Shown: positions 26,168-34,350, counted from the first letter of the stretch. The stretch: DNA of 64,000 bases from Microbacterium fluvii (GCF_025515205.1 NZ_JAOPFX010000001.1:930001-994000), one strand, 5' to 3'. Program-made: numbers and translations. Notes: generated from the sequence alone by a model not told the origin.

Positions 26168-27025
26168 GTGACGACTCGCCATGAAGCCGTGCTCGCCCTT
26201 TCCGATGCTGATTCACGGTTTGTCGATGTCGACGGATCGGCATTGCACTTCAAGCGCGCCGGAAGTGGACCGACGGTGCTGCTCCTCCACGGATCAGGTT
26301 CGTCGCTGCACTGCTGGGAGCACGTGACGCCTCCACTCGCGCGCGCCGCGGACATGGTGAGCGTCGACCTCCCGGGCTTCGGCCTGAGTGCCCCTCCGGA
26401 CGACCACGATTTCCATATCGCCGCGTTCAGCCGCCGCATCCGCTTGTTCGCCGCCGAGTTGGGGCTGCAGGACATTGTGCTGGTCGGTAACTCGCTCGGA
26501 GGCAACATCGCCTGGAATGTCGCGCTCGATGCGCCCGACCTCATCCGAGGCCTGGTCCTGATCAACGCGACCGGCTTCCCCGGCAAGTCTCTCCCGCTGC
26601 CGATGCGACTGGCTCGCCACCGCGTAGGTCGTCGCGTGCTCGGCCTCCTCAGCAACCGCAACGGCGTCGAGCGCAACCTGCGCGGGATCGTCGGCCCGGG
26701 TTCAGCCGCGGTGGTGACCCCGGACTTCGTCGATCGCGTCTTCGCGATGATGTCGATCCCTGGCAACCGCGACGCATTCATCGAGTTCTGCCGCGCAGAT
26801 CAGCCCGATCGCACGGAGGCGCTCTCCGCGATCACGGCGCCGACGCTCGTCCTGCGCAGCGCCTCGATCGATGGTCAGCACTTCACCAGCCGTATCCCTA
26901 ATGCGGTCGAGAGAGTTCATCCGGACACAGGGCACCTGATGCCGGATGAGGACCCGGCGTGGGTCGCCGCGGAGATCGCGGAGTTCCTCACCCGCCTCAC
27001 CGCGGACGAACGGAGCAACGACTGA
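26168..27025 (+). CDS. alpha/beta hydrolase
   Basis: A 285-residue alpha/beta-fold hydrolase. VLLLHGSGSS forms the oxyanion loop, VGNSLGG is the nucleophile elbow (Ser), and DTGHLMPDED supplies the catalytic His. A cap region of about 60 helical residues lies between. It resembles C-C bond (meta-cleavage product) hydrolases and lactonases, but the substrate cannot be read from sequence. GTG 26168 has GAAGGAG 6 nt upstream. It is coupled to the next hydrolase by a TGATG overlap. Confidence 0.85.
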   Translation: MTTRHEAVLALSDADSRFVDVDGSALHFKRAGSGPTVLLLHGSGSSLHCWEHVTPPLARAADMVSVDLPGFGLSAPPDDHDFHIAAFSRRIRLFAAELGLQDIVLVGNSLGGNIAWNVALDAPDLIRGLVLINATGFPGKSLPLPMRLARHRVGRRVLGLLSNRNGVERNLRGIVGPGSAAVVTPDFVDRVFAMMSIPGNRDAFIEFCRADQPDRTEALSAITAPTLVLRSASIDGQHFTSRIPNAVERVHPDTGHLMPDEDPAWVAAEIAEFLTRLTADERSND

Positions 27026-27948
27026 TGGGCGGCCCAATCTTCTTCACGACAGCGGACGAATCTGTGCACCTCGACGACGCCACGCGCGCGGACATGCGCG
27101 GCTCGTACATCCGATGCGCCGACGGTGTCACGCACTACGAGCTCGCGGGCCCGGAGGAAGGACCCCTCGTGCTTCTGGCTGGGGGCCTGACGATCCCGCT
27201 GTACTACTGGGACGACTTCGCGGCGCAGCTGCACGCGCACGGATTCCGCACGCTCGCGTACAGCGGATTCGGTCGCGGATACTCGGATCGCGTGCGCGGG
27301 AGTTACGACGCGGACATGTTCGATCGCCAGCTTGCGGACCTGGTCGAGCGGCTGCAGCTCGCGCCCCGTCACGTCGTAGGCTCGTCGCTCGGCGCGGTCG
27401 TCGCGATGCGGTTCGCACTCCACCATCCGGAGCTCGAATCGCTGTCGATCATCGGTCCGGCGGGGCTCGCCCCGAAACCGATGCCGTTGACGCGGCTGCT
27501 CCGCCGCGCCCGTCTCGGGGCCTTCGTCGGACGGCATCTGGGGCCGCGCATGCTGCGCGCCCATATGGCGCACAATGTGCGCGCGGGCGTGGTTCGCGAC
27601 CGCCTCACGAAGATGGTGTTGGACTGCTACCGCGTCGAAGGCTCCATGTACGCGCTGTGCGCGACCCTCGCAAGCTTCCCGCTGGCACGCCAACACGAGC
27701 TCTACCGCCGCGTCGGCGAGCTCGGCATCCCGATCGCCCTGCTCTGGGGCGACGACGACCAGGTCACCCCTGCCGCGCACCTCGCGCAGGCGCGCGGACT
27801 TCTCTCGCCTGCGGCGTGCGAGCTCCTCGAAGGATGTGGACACATGGTTCCCCTGGAACGCCCTGACGCGTCCGCACGCATCGTGGCGGAGTTCATGGGG
27901 AGAGAGGGATACCGGAACGAGGCGCACGAAGCGAGGAAGCGGCCCTGA
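27025..27948 (+). CDS. alpha/beta hydrolase
   Basis: A 307-residue second alpha/beta hydrolase of the pair. VLLAGGLTIP is the oxyanion region, VGSSLGAVVAMRFAL the nucleophile elbow, GDDDQVTPA the acid and GCGHMVPLE the histidine. ATG 27025 overlaps the stop of the upstream hydrolase. The two proteins are too different to be a recent duplication and may act on successive intermediates. Confidence 0.85.
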   Translation: MGGPIFFTTADESVHLDDATRADMRGSYIRCADGVTHYELAGPEEGPLVLLAGGLTIPLYYWDDFAAQLHAHGFRTLAYSGFGRGYSDRVRGSYDADMFDRQLADLVERLQLAPRHVVGSSLGAVVAMRFALHHPELESLSIIGPAGLAPKPMPLTRLLRRARLGAFVGRHLGPRMLRAHMAHNVRAGVVRDRLTKMVLDCYRVEGSMYALCATLASFPLARQHELYRRVGELGIPIALLWGDDDQVTPAAHLAQARGLLSPAACELLEGCGHMVPLERPDASARIVAEFMGREGYRNEAHEARKRP

Positions 27949-27971
27949 GGGAGGAGAGCCCTGTTGACGAG

Positions 27972-27988
27972 TGCCCGCAGGGGGATCC
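27972..27988 (+). repeat. dispersed repeat, copy f
   Basis: TGCCCGCAGGGGGATCC, matching the consensus TGCCCGYNNRSGGATCS, between the hydrolase operon and the DUF3500 lipoprotein gene. Confidence 0.65.
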
Positions 27989-28055
27989 CCCCCTCATAGG
28001 AGGCGCATAGCTTCCGCAGGGGTGGGTGCTGGGATTGGTTCCTACTGTCGTAGGC

Positions 28056-29294
28056 ATGACCGAGACTGCCAGGAACCCCCGTCCCCGCAAGCGCACCATC
28101 GCGCGTCGACCGTCGACCTGGATCGCGGCATCCGTCGTCGTCCTCAGTGTCTCCCTCGCCGGTTGCGCAGCAGCGACAACCACCGAGAGCACCACGACGA
28201 GCACGAGCACGGAGTCGACCACATCGACGTCGACCAGCACCGCCGAGTCGTCGACATCCGGTGCCACCACGACCGCGGAGACTGTCGCGGACACGACCGC
28301 GGCGGCGGAGGCGTTCCTCGCGACGCTGACCGACGAGCAGCGTGAAGCGGTGCTGTACGCATACGACGATGAGACGAAGTCGACATCGTGGTCCAACTTC
28401 CCGGTGACGTTCGTCGACCGTGCCGGCCTGAACCTCGCCGACCTCACCGACGAGCAGAAGACCGCCGCCCTCGCCGTGCTCGAGGCGCTGCTCAACGACG
28501 AAGCGTACGACACCGCGGTGGCCATCATGGGCGGCGACCAATACCTGCTGGACTACAGCTCCACCACCGAGGACTCGCTCGGCCAGTACTACATCGCGTT
28601 CTTCGGCGACCCGTCCGAGACCAGCGCCTGGTCTCTGCAGTTCGGCGGCCACCACCTCGGCATCAACGCCGACCTCGACGGAGCCGCCGGGGAGATCACC
28701 TTCGCGCCCACGCACCTCGGCATGCAGCCGGCGGTCTACACCGATGCCGACGGCAACGAAGTGCAGACCTTCGACGCCATCTACACCGACGCGTTCGCGT
28801 TCTTCGACAGCCTCACCGCAGAGCAGCAGGCCACCCTGACGTCCGGTGAGGTCACGATGTGCGCGCCCGGTGACACGTGCGACTTCGACAGCGGATCGGG
28901 CCTCACCGGCGCCGACCTCACCGACGAGCAGAAGCAGCTGCTGCTCGCCCTCATCGCGAACTGGGCCGGAATGGCCGACGACGAGACGACCGCAGCCGAG
29001 CTGGCCGAGATCGAAGCCACTCTCGATGAGACCGTGATCGCCTGGTCCGGGGAGACGACCTACGACATGAGCACGGGCGACGGCATCTCGTTCTCGATCT
29101 CCGGCCCCAACGTCTACATCGCACTCCAAGCCCAGAACGGCTCCGCGGGCGCCGACGTGGAGGGCGTCAGCACCTCCGGATGGGGACACGTGCACTCCAT
29201 CTACCGAGACCCCACCAACGACTACGCCGGCAGCGTCACCCAGGCCGCCGCGTCCGGCGGCACGGGCGCCGACCCAGGCGGCAACGCCCCCTGA
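28056..29294 (+). CDS. DUF3500-like lipoprotein
   Basis: A 412-residue exported protein. A basic N-terminus (RPRKRTIARRPS) and hydrophobic segment end in the lipobox LAGC (Cys near residue 37). A Thr/Ser-rich linker of about 45 residues (TTTESTTTSTSTEST...) follows, then a DUF3500-type domain: LTDEQREAVLYAYDD, GGHHLGINADLDG and, near the end, HVHSIYRDPTNDYA. Function unknown; the paired-His motifs suggest metal binding. ATG 28056 follows TACTGT (28043-28048) at leaderless spacing. Confidence 0.8.
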   Translation: MTETARNPRPRKRTIARRPSTWIAASVVVLSVSLAGCAAATTTESTTTSTSTESTTSTSTSTAESSTSGATTTAETVADTTAAAEAFLATLTDEQREAVLYAYDDETKSTSWSNFPVTFVDRAGLNLADLTDEQKTAALAVLEALLNDEAYDTAVAIMGGDQYLLDYSSTTEDSLGQYYIAFFGDPSETSAWSLQFGGHHLGINADLDGAAGEITFAPTHLGMQPAVYTDADGNEVQTFDAIYTDAFAFFDSLTAEQQATLTSGEVTMCAPGDTCDFDSGSGLTGADLTDEQKQLLLALIANWAGMADDETTAAELAEIEATLDETVIAWSGETTYDMSTGDGISFSISGPNVYIALQAQNGSAGADVEGVSTSGWGHVHSIYRDPTNDYAGSVTQAAASGGTGADPGGNAP

Positions 29295-29361
29295 TCGGCC
29301 GGCCCCCGTCCGCACGAAAGTGCGCGCCGCGCCCGCCCGCATCGGTGGCGCCTCCCGACAA

Positions 29362-29378
29362 CGCCCGTTTGCGGATCG
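29362..29378 (+). repeat. dispersed repeat, copy g
   Basis: CGCCCGTTTGCGGATCG, one mismatch to the TGCCCGYNNRSGGATCS consensus, between the DUF3500 gene and the frameshifted minus-strand gene. Confidence 0.6.
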
Positions 29379-29388
29379 ACGCCGTTCG

Positions 29389-29656
29389 CTACGGAGCGAG
29401 GGCCGCCTCGACGTCGGACAATTCCACGTGCATCTGTTGGATCGCGTCGGGGGTGAATCGCCGCACCGACATGCTCAGGATCGCGTCGGCCTGAATCATG
29501 TCGACATCGAATGCTTGTCTGATCGCTGTGTTCGCGGACGCGGTGTTTTCCGCCGGCTGTCGCGAATGCACGGAGCAGCTCGCCTTGGTTTTCGGCGGCA
29601 TGGAGCATGGCGACGATGATGTGGCGACGCGCCAACGCGTTCTCCCGATCGTCCAT
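29389..29656 (-). pseudogene. small gyrase/topoisomerase-A-tail-like protein, frameshifted
   Basis: The N-terminal frame from 29656 reads MDDRENALARRHIIVAMLHA...ELLRAFATAG. The C-terminal frame ending at 29389 reads IRQAFDVDMIQADAIL, then RRFTPDAIQQMHVELSDVEAALA. Joined by a one-base correction near the GGCGGAAAAC run (about 29545-29555), they give a continuous protein of about 88 residues resembling the helical tail segment of GyrA/ParC (AILSMSVRRFT). The ATG is preceded by TACGTT at leaderless spacing. Either a real frameshift or a sequencing error at the run. Confidence 0.6.
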
Positions 29657-29964
29657 GACTCAACGTATCGCTCCTCCGCGATGCGGAGCCCTCAGCGAGC
29701 ACTGCACGTTTAGGATGGCGAACGGACGCGCTGGGCGCCGAACGCGAGGTGCCCTTCACCGGGCAGTGCCCGTTTACGGATGCCTCACCGGATCGACCAG
29801 ATAGGCGTCGAAGTAAGTTGGGCATGTCGACCGCCACGAGGCAACATCTACCTGAGATCTCAACGGCCGCTCGCTGATGCCGTGCGACGCGCGAAGTGGC
29901 TCAAGGTGCACCAGCAAGCGTCGTACCGCCGAGTTGAGCGGCGGGCGGTCCGTCTCTACCGCAA
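29657..29964. other. 308-bp gap holding dispersed repeat copy c
   Basis: No credible gene. Copy c (TGCCCGTTTACGGATGC, 29767-29783) lies inside, preceded by CGGGC-AGT-GCCCG, a 5-3-5 dyad, and by a second GTGCCCTTCACC motif at 29749. Confidence 0.5.
29767..29783 (+). repeat. dispersed repeat, copy c
   Basis: TGCCCGTTTACGGATGC. The upstream context CACCGGGCAG is shared with copy d at 35986. Confidence 0.65.
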
Positions 29965-30528
29965 TTACCCGGTCTTGCCCCATTTCCTCCGGCTGCGCTC
30001 GAGGATCGCGTAGCCGCCTGACATCTTCATGCGCCATGTCGCCATCTCGATACTGACTTGGTATCGGTTGGCCACGACGAGCGGTGCAATGCCCTTGATG
30101 ACCGCGATTTTGGCCTTCTCCTGCGGTACGAGAAGCGCACCCGCAAGCTCTTCCGCTTCCTTCTCCTGCGCCTTCGACGTGCCACCGCAACTGCTGTCGG
30201 CTCCCGTCCATGCGGGGGACGGATCGTGCTCGGCCTCGAAGTGCGCGACCTCATGGGTGAGATCCGAACGAATTCGCTCGCCGCTTCGTTCGGGGTTGTA
30301 GATCACCAGGCTCCGCCGACCATCGCGCAGGAGCGCCGCCGACCATACATGAGGCTTCTCTTCGAGGAAGCGGCGCATAGCGGCTTCGTCTGCGGTGAAG
30401 TCCCGCAGCGAGATGAACGGAATGCCGTTCTCGTCCGACCAATGGAACGGATCGAAGGGCACGTCCTCCGAGAGGTCGTAGTCCTTCCTCACCTCCTTGG
30501 CGAGTCGGCCGAGAGCGGCTTTGTTCAT
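29965..30528 (-). CDS. ImmA/IrrE family metallo-endopeptidase
   Basis: A 187-residue zinc peptidase with the HExxH motif as HEVAH (residues about 91-95) and a downstream glutamate in KEAEELAGALLVP. Such proteins (ImmA of ICEBs1, IrrE of Deinococcus) cleave a partner HTH repressor to switch on mobile-element or stress genes. The gene follows an XRE regulator by 3 nt on the same strand, which fits a protease-repressor pair. The pair diverges from the three-gene operon at 31040. Confidence 0.87.
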   Translation of the reverse strand: MNKAALGRLAKEVRKDYDLSEDVPFDPFHWSDENGIPFISLRDFTADEAAMRRFLEEKPHVWSAALLRDGRRSLVIYNPERSGERIRSDLTHEVAHFEAEHDPSPAWTGADSSCGGTSKAQEKEAEELAGALLVPQEKAKIAVIKGIAPLVVANRYQVSIEMATWRMKMSGGYAILERSRRKWGKTG

Positions 30529-30531
30529 GAC

Positions 30532-30903
30532 TTAGCTCGACTTCCTCGTGGAGCGGAAGTAGTCGATCCCCGACTGCAAGATCGACTCCAGATGCTGTTT
30601 GTCTTGTTCGTCGAGATCGCTTCGCGCGCGCAGCAGCGCATTAATCGACGAGCCAAGTTCTGGCTCATCTCGAGTCGCAAGCTCGTGGGCGTCGACCATG
30701 AACTGATCAGCCGGGATGCGCAACCAACGCACGATGCGCGCAAAGGCGTCGAGGTCGGGTCGCTGATCGTTTCGAAGTCTGGTGAGTAGTGATGGGCTGA
30801 CGCCGATCTGGCCGGCCGCCTGTCGCCACGAGATCTCGTCCGCTTTGACTCGAGTTTCGAGTGCGCTGGCGAGGCCGGTGACGTCGATGACTGTGTCTGG
30901 CAT
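30532..30903 (-). CDS. XRE-family HTH regulator
   Basis: A 123-residue protein with a Cro/C1-type helix-turn-helix (ISWRQAAGQIGVSPSLLTRLRNDQRPDLDAFARIVRWL). Its C-terminal tail (LLRARSDLDEQDKQHLESIL) probably serves dimerisation or cleavage. Together with the downstream ImmA-type peptidase it forms an ImmR/ImmA-like switch. Its likely operators are in the AT-rich gap before 31040. Confidence 0.85.
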   Translation of the reverse strand: MPDTVIDVTGLASALETRVKADEISWRQAAGQIGVSPSLLTRLRNDQRPDLDAFARIVRWLRIPADQFMVDAHELATRDEPELGSSINALLRARSDLDEQDKQHLESILQSGIDYFRSTRKSS

Positions 30904-30977
30904 GAGGCTCCCAATCTTCGGGATCGTCGTGCGATCCGTAGTTCAAGCGTAACCCGTCAGCGACGAGATGTTGTGCA

Positions 30978-31035
30978 ACTGAAACACTGTGTTAGTCTTG
31001 AGTCACTGTTTTGCTACTAGAACACTTCAGGAGGA
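30978..31035 (+). promoter_or_regulatory. AT-rich promoter/operator of the three-gene operon
   Basis: AACAC-T-GTGTT (30983-30993) is a perfect 11-bp dyad. CACTGTTTT, GAACACTTC and TTGAGTCACTG repeat its half-site within 40 bp. AGGAGG at 31029-31034 is the Shine-Dalgarno for 31040. The base composition is clearly lower in GC than the flanks. Confidence 0.5.
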
Positions 31036-31039
31036 AGTC

Positions 31040-31207
31040 ATGGCAAAGAACACCGGCGAGGGATACCGACAGGGCGCAGTGACTGGTCGCTCGCAGTCGT
31101 ACAACCCGACGACCAAGACGCACACGAAGCGCGACACCTCCACGGGCCGCTTCATGGACAGCAAGAGCGACGGCACGCCTTTCAAGGGCGTTCGACGAGA
31201 GGACTAA
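31040..31207 (+). CDS. small conserved basic protein
   Basis: A 55-residue protein beginning MAKNTGEGYRQGAVTGRSQ and ending DGTPFKGVRRED. From memory this pattern recurs in many unrelated bacteria as an unnamed small protein; I cannot assign a function. A strong AGGAGG 5 nt before ATG 31040 fixes the start over the longer frame from 30989. It is the first gene of a tight operon (3 nt to the next). Confidence 0.75.
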   Translation: MAKNTGEGYRQGAVTGRSQSYNPTTKTHTKRDTSTGRFMDSKSDGTPFKGVRRED

Positions 31208-31210
31208 GGC

Positions 31211-31798
31211 ATGGAGATCGGACTCGGGGCGTTCATCAAGTTCGCCAACGCCACCCCGCGGGCTCGTCCCCGCCTGGCGCGCCAGATCGCGGAGCAGTCT
31301 CGCAGTGACTACGACCCTGCGACGGACTTCTGGCGTCCCATGCGGCAGGCGATCCACCGCGACCGGAAGACGACTCGCGATGGTGAGGCGCTGCGTCAGG
31401 TCGCGCAGGCGGCTTCTGATCGTCGTCGTCCGAGCTTCGAGGAGATCAGCGTTCGCTGGGACGGTGTCGCGCCGCGCTGGAACGGCGCCGGCCACATCCC
31501 GTCGCACGCCGCGCGCATCGAGATCGGCGGTCTGCACGTGCGCGTGAACCCGCTCTTCTCCGAGCAGTGGACCGATGGGCATGCTGAGTCCGCCTACGTC
31601 TGGTTCAACAAGGAGGAGCTCCGCGACGACACGCTCGCGGGAGTTCGCCACCTGCTGACGCGGGACGGCCACGAGGCACACCTCGAGCCCGTCTTCATCG
31701 ACGTGCGGCGTACCCTGGCGGCCGCCGCAACGCCGACCGAAGGCATCGACGAGTGGCTCGAAGACCTCGGCGCGGAGTTCCGCGGCCTGGCTGCGTAG
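31211..31798 (+). CDS. hypothetical protein, middle gene of the XRE/ImmA-linked operon
   Basis: A 195-residue soluble protein, not recognised. The first 75 residues are Arg-rich and helical (ARPRLARQIAEQSRSDYD). The centre (RIEIGGLHVRVNPLFSEQW, YVWFNKEEL) looks like an alpha/beta domain. No signal peptide, membrane helix or catalytic motif is evident. It starts 3 nt after the small protein and is followed after 10 nt by the zinc-finger gene, so the three should be co-expressed. Confidence 0.7.
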   Translation: MEIGLGAFIKFANATPRARPRLARQIAEQSRSDYDPATDFWRPMRQAIHRDRKTTRDGEALRQVAQAASDRRRPSFEEISVRWDGVAPRWNGAGHIPSHAARIEIGGLHVRVNPLFSEQWTDGHAESAYVWFNKEELRDDTLAGVRHLLTRDGHEAHLEPVFIDVRRTLAAAATPTEGIDEWLEDLGAEFRGLAA

Positions 31799-31808
31799 GA
31801 GGCTGATC

Positions 31809-32579
31809 GTGGAAGAAGCGAAGAGTCGCACGACCGGTGTTGTATGGGATGCCGAGCAGTTCGCCGCCCTCAGTACGGGCGAGCGAGACTCCCTGCGCGA
31901 TTCGCTGGTCTGCACGGCCTGCGGGGCCGATGCCTACTACATTCGCGAGGCGCGCAATGGACGCCGCGCATGCTTCGGCGCTCGCCCGCACCGTGCGGAC
32001 TGCGAGCTGGCATCGTTTGTCACTGACGACGGTGGCGGCGCGCCGCTGGACGAGGTCGACGAGCTCATCAACGCGGGCGACATCTTTCGGATCGACCCGA
32101 ACCGTGGGCGCACCATCCGGCATGTCCGCAACGATCCGTCCGCTCCCGACTCGACTGGCGGATCGGCCGTTCGGTACGCCCGGCGCGGGCGTGGCAACGT
32201 GCGCCAGTCTTCTATGGGGCTCGGCCGACTGCTGCGCCAGCTCGTGCTTCGCGAGCCCTTCCGGCGCAGTCAGACGCTGTTGATCATGTCCGACGACAGC
32301 CGTCAGACGGTGCGATCCGGCTGCGTGCACCTGTCAGAGATCGAAGAGAAGCACAGGAACCGCCTCCGCGTGTACTGGGGGACCATCCGCTTCCCCAGGC
32401 CGAAGGATGATGGTGGTGCGTGGTTGAACACAGGGTGGGGCTCGCCGACGATCGTCATCAACGCCGAAGAGCTCGCTGCCGTCCTGGAGCGTTCTGGGCT
32501 CGAAGAGCTCGATGATCTGTCGGGCTCCTTCTTCGCCATCATGGGTCGGCTCCGTGAGACGGCCAACGGAAAACAATAG
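31809..32579 (+). CDS. hypothetical protein with an N-terminal zinc-finger-like motif
   Basis: A 256-residue protein. Residues about 34-68 contain CTAC followed 25 or so residues later by RPHRADC, giving a C-x2-C...H-x3-C pattern that could hold zinc. A basic central region (RYARRGRGN...LGRLLRQLVLREPFRRS) follows. The C-terminal part (YWGTIRFPRPKDDGG, TIVINAEELAAVLERSGL) looks like a compact alpha/beta domain. The mixture suggests nucleic-acid binding; no nuclease motif is certain. GTG 31809 has AGGAGG 6 nt upstream, overlapping the previous stop. Confidence 0.7.
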   Translation: MEEAKSRTTGVVWDAEQFAALSTGERDSLRDSLVCTACGADAYYIREARNGRRACFGARPHRADCELASFVTDDGGGAPLDEVDELINAGDIFRIDPNRGRTIRHVRNDPSAPDSTGGSAVRYARRGRGNVRQSSMGLGRLLRQLVLREPFRRSQTLLIMSDDSRQTVRSGCVHLSEIEEKHRNRLRVYWGTIRFPRPKDDGGAWLNTGWGSPTIVINAEELAAVLERSGLEELDDLSGSFFAIMGRLRETANGKQ

Positions 32580-32999
32580 TTCTTCGTCAACGAAGACGTC
32601 GACTGGATGGCTGTGCGTCCGTTCGTCCAGGATGAGACGCTGAACTAGTCCGATTCGATCGCGTCCCGGAGCTCCCGGCCTCAGTTTGCGATTCAATCCG
32701 AGACGGCGGCGATCGAGCGCGTCGTGAAGTGTCTCTTGACCGCGTCGATGTCTCTCGTCCGAGTGGGCGTATCGAGGCCCGCACTATCAAGGAGCGGCAG
32801 GTTGTCGCATCGGGCCGAGGAAGCTCTCGCCATGCATTGCCCGGTTTGAACGCTCGGATTCCCCCAGCGGATCGCACCTTCGGTGTACGCCTCGGGTAAA
32901 ACGATGATGCGGGGCGTTCGCGCAGATAGCGTGAGTTGCAATTGGCCCCCCTGGTCGTGGCTGGCGCTGACCGCATTGTGGCCCCAAGGGAGACGACTA
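32580..32999. other. 420-bp stretch without a confident gene
   Basis: Short frames on both strands show weak coding-like pieces (minus strand about 32696-32790 ending TRDIDAVKRHFTTRSIAAVSD; plus strand at 32581 giving FFVNEDVDWMAVRPF). These look like decayed gene ends rather than functional genes. A small hairpin TCTTCG-TCAA-CGAAGA follows the 32579 stop. Confidence 0.4.
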
Positions 33000-33542
33000 A
33001 TGCGCATCGTTTCGTATCGGCAGGGTTCAGGGCGACCGACACAGGTGGCCCGTGGAAATCTGAACGAGCTGGTAATGCTCATGGAGGCGGCGGTCGCACT
33101 GGCGAACGTTGAACGCTGGGTACAAGAATCCGTGTCGGCGGCTGCTCGCGCGAAAGCAGGATCGACAATCCTCACTGACGCGATCAAGAACGCAGGCAAG
33201 CGTGATTCCTACGAGGTGTCCGTGGTGGACGGCTTCATGCGACTGGGTGCGGTCAGCTTCGCTGCGCACGGCTCCGAAGCAGTGTGGGAGCGGAGCTTCC
33301 CCACGGGCAAGAAGGGGCGACCGCTATCCGTCGATGTGTGCCTCTTCAACGCGAAGCGTAACGAGGAAGCTCGTGTCGAGTTCGGGGTTTACACACTCGC
33401 GAAGCTGCGCAGCGATGCGAAGAAGCTGGCACTGGACCTGTCTGCGGCGGAACCTCACAAGGTTTCGAATTTCGTCATGCTGTGGCGAACACGAGAAGGG
33501 GGTAGTGGTGACCAGCACGACTTGGCGGGACACGTGCATTAG
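33000..33542 (+). CDS. hypothetical protein, possible PD-(D/E)xK-like fold
   Basis: A 180-residue protein, not recognised. Residues about 105-145 read RPLSVDVCLFNAKRN followed by ARVEFGVYTLAKLRSDAKKLA. The spacing of D, E-x-G and K recalls restriction-endonuclease-like folds, which is only suggestive. The N-terminus (VARGNLNELVMLMEAAVALANVERWVQESV) is helical. Its 3' end overlaps a second frame by 35 nt. Confidence 0.6.
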   Translation: MRIVSYRQGSGRPTQVARGNLNELVMLMEAAVALANVERWVQESVSAAARAKAGSTILTDAIKNAGKRDSYEVSVVDGFMRLGAVSFAAHGSEAVWERSFPTGKKGRPLSVDVCLFNAKRNEEARVEFGVYTLAKLRSDAKKLALDLSAAEPHKVSNFVMLWRTREGGSGDQHDLAGHVH

Positions 33543-33729
33543 GGATGCGAAGGCTGCGTCCACGCCCACCCACGAGGTGAAGATGGAAGTCGCGTCAGAA
33601 CAGGACATGTTCGTTGCTGGAAGTGCAGACCGGCGCAAGGTGCAGGTGGCGCTATTCTCCGTCATTGCCTTGAATCAGAACAGCGGTGCTGACCCGGCCC
33701 CCGACAACACGATCGATCTCCCACTCTGA
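33508..33729 (+). CDS. small hypothetical protein overlapping the preceding gene
   Basis: A 73-residue frame in a different register, starting at GTG 33508 (or 33505) with AAGGGGG upstream inside the previous gene. The sequence THEVKMEVASEQDMFVAG...KVQVALFSVIALNQNSG has alternating hydrophobic character. It probably forms a translationally coupled partner. A frameshift merging both into one protein is the alternative. Confidence 0.5.
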   Translation: MTSTTWRDTCIRDAKAASTPTHEVKMEVASEQDMFVAGSADRRKVQVALFSVIALNQNSGADPAPDNTIDLPL

Positions 33730-33858
33730 ATAGCGCCACCATCCTGAGGACGGCCAAACTCGGTCCGGCGGCGTATCACCGGAAGCATGAGTGAGCCAAC
33801 CACGCACTAGCTCGATCGCTGCCCCACTGGAGGCCCGAGACGCCCCGCTAACGCGCGA

Positions 33859-33875
33859 TGCCCGTTCAGGGATCG
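33859..33875 (+). repeat. dispersed repeat, copy h
   Basis: TGCCCGTTCAGGGATCG, full match to the consensus, between the unknown gene pair and the VOC gene. Confidence 0.65.
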
Positions 33876-33905
33876 GAAGGGGCTGGGACTCCTGCTCGCG
33901 GTGAA

Positions 33906-34304
33906 TCAGTCCGATCCGGGGTTGTGCATGAACTCGATACGAATGCCGTTGTCGTCCTCGACGAAGGATGCGTAATAGTGATCGTTGAAGCGCGGATACA
34001 GCTTCGGCGCTCGGATCACCGCCCACCCGGCATCCACAGCGATCGTGTGCAGCCGGTCGACCTCGTCTCGCGAACCGACCGCGAAGGCCAGGTGTTGCCA
34101 TCCGATATGACCGTGTCGATGTGGGCCGGCGTGGGGCTCGCGTGCCTGGCGCACGATGAACTCCGTCTCGCCGTCCGCGTACCAGGAGGCGCCGTCGTCG
34201 GCGTCGGTGCGTTCCAGCCCCAGCGCGGTGAGGATCGGATCGTACTGAGCGATGGCGCGGGCGACGTCGTCGACACTCACGCCGAGATGATCAAAGAGGG
34301 GCAC
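33906..34304 (-). CDS. VOC family (glyoxalase-like) protein
   Basis: A 132-residue single-domain VOC protein: LFDHLGVSVDDVARAIAQYDPIL at the N-terminus, HLAFAVGSRDEVDRLH in the second beta-alpha module, and the C-terminal DNGIRIEF ending. His and Glu at the usual metal positions (DHLGV, QHLAFA, IRIEF) are present. Members are lyases, dioxygenases or resistance proteins; the role is not assignable. GTG 34304 matches the domain start; a longer frame reaches 34361. Confidence 0.82.
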   Translation of the reverse strand: MPLFDHLGVSVDDVARAIAQYDPILTALGLERTDADDGASWYADGETEFIVRQAREPHAGPHRHGHIGWQHLAFAVGSRDEVDRLHTIAVDAGWAVIRAPKLYPRFNDHYYASFVEDDNGIRIEFMHNPGSD

Positions 34305-34350
34305 CCCCGCAGTCTCTCGCGAACTGCGGGCTTGGACTTGGCGTGGCGGC

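Noticed and set aside
32693..32800. Integrase-like C-terminal fragment on the minus strand
   Set aside because: The piece TRDIDAVKRHFTTRSIAAVSD is too short and has no catalytic residues; its upstream continuation is antisense to the gene at 33000.
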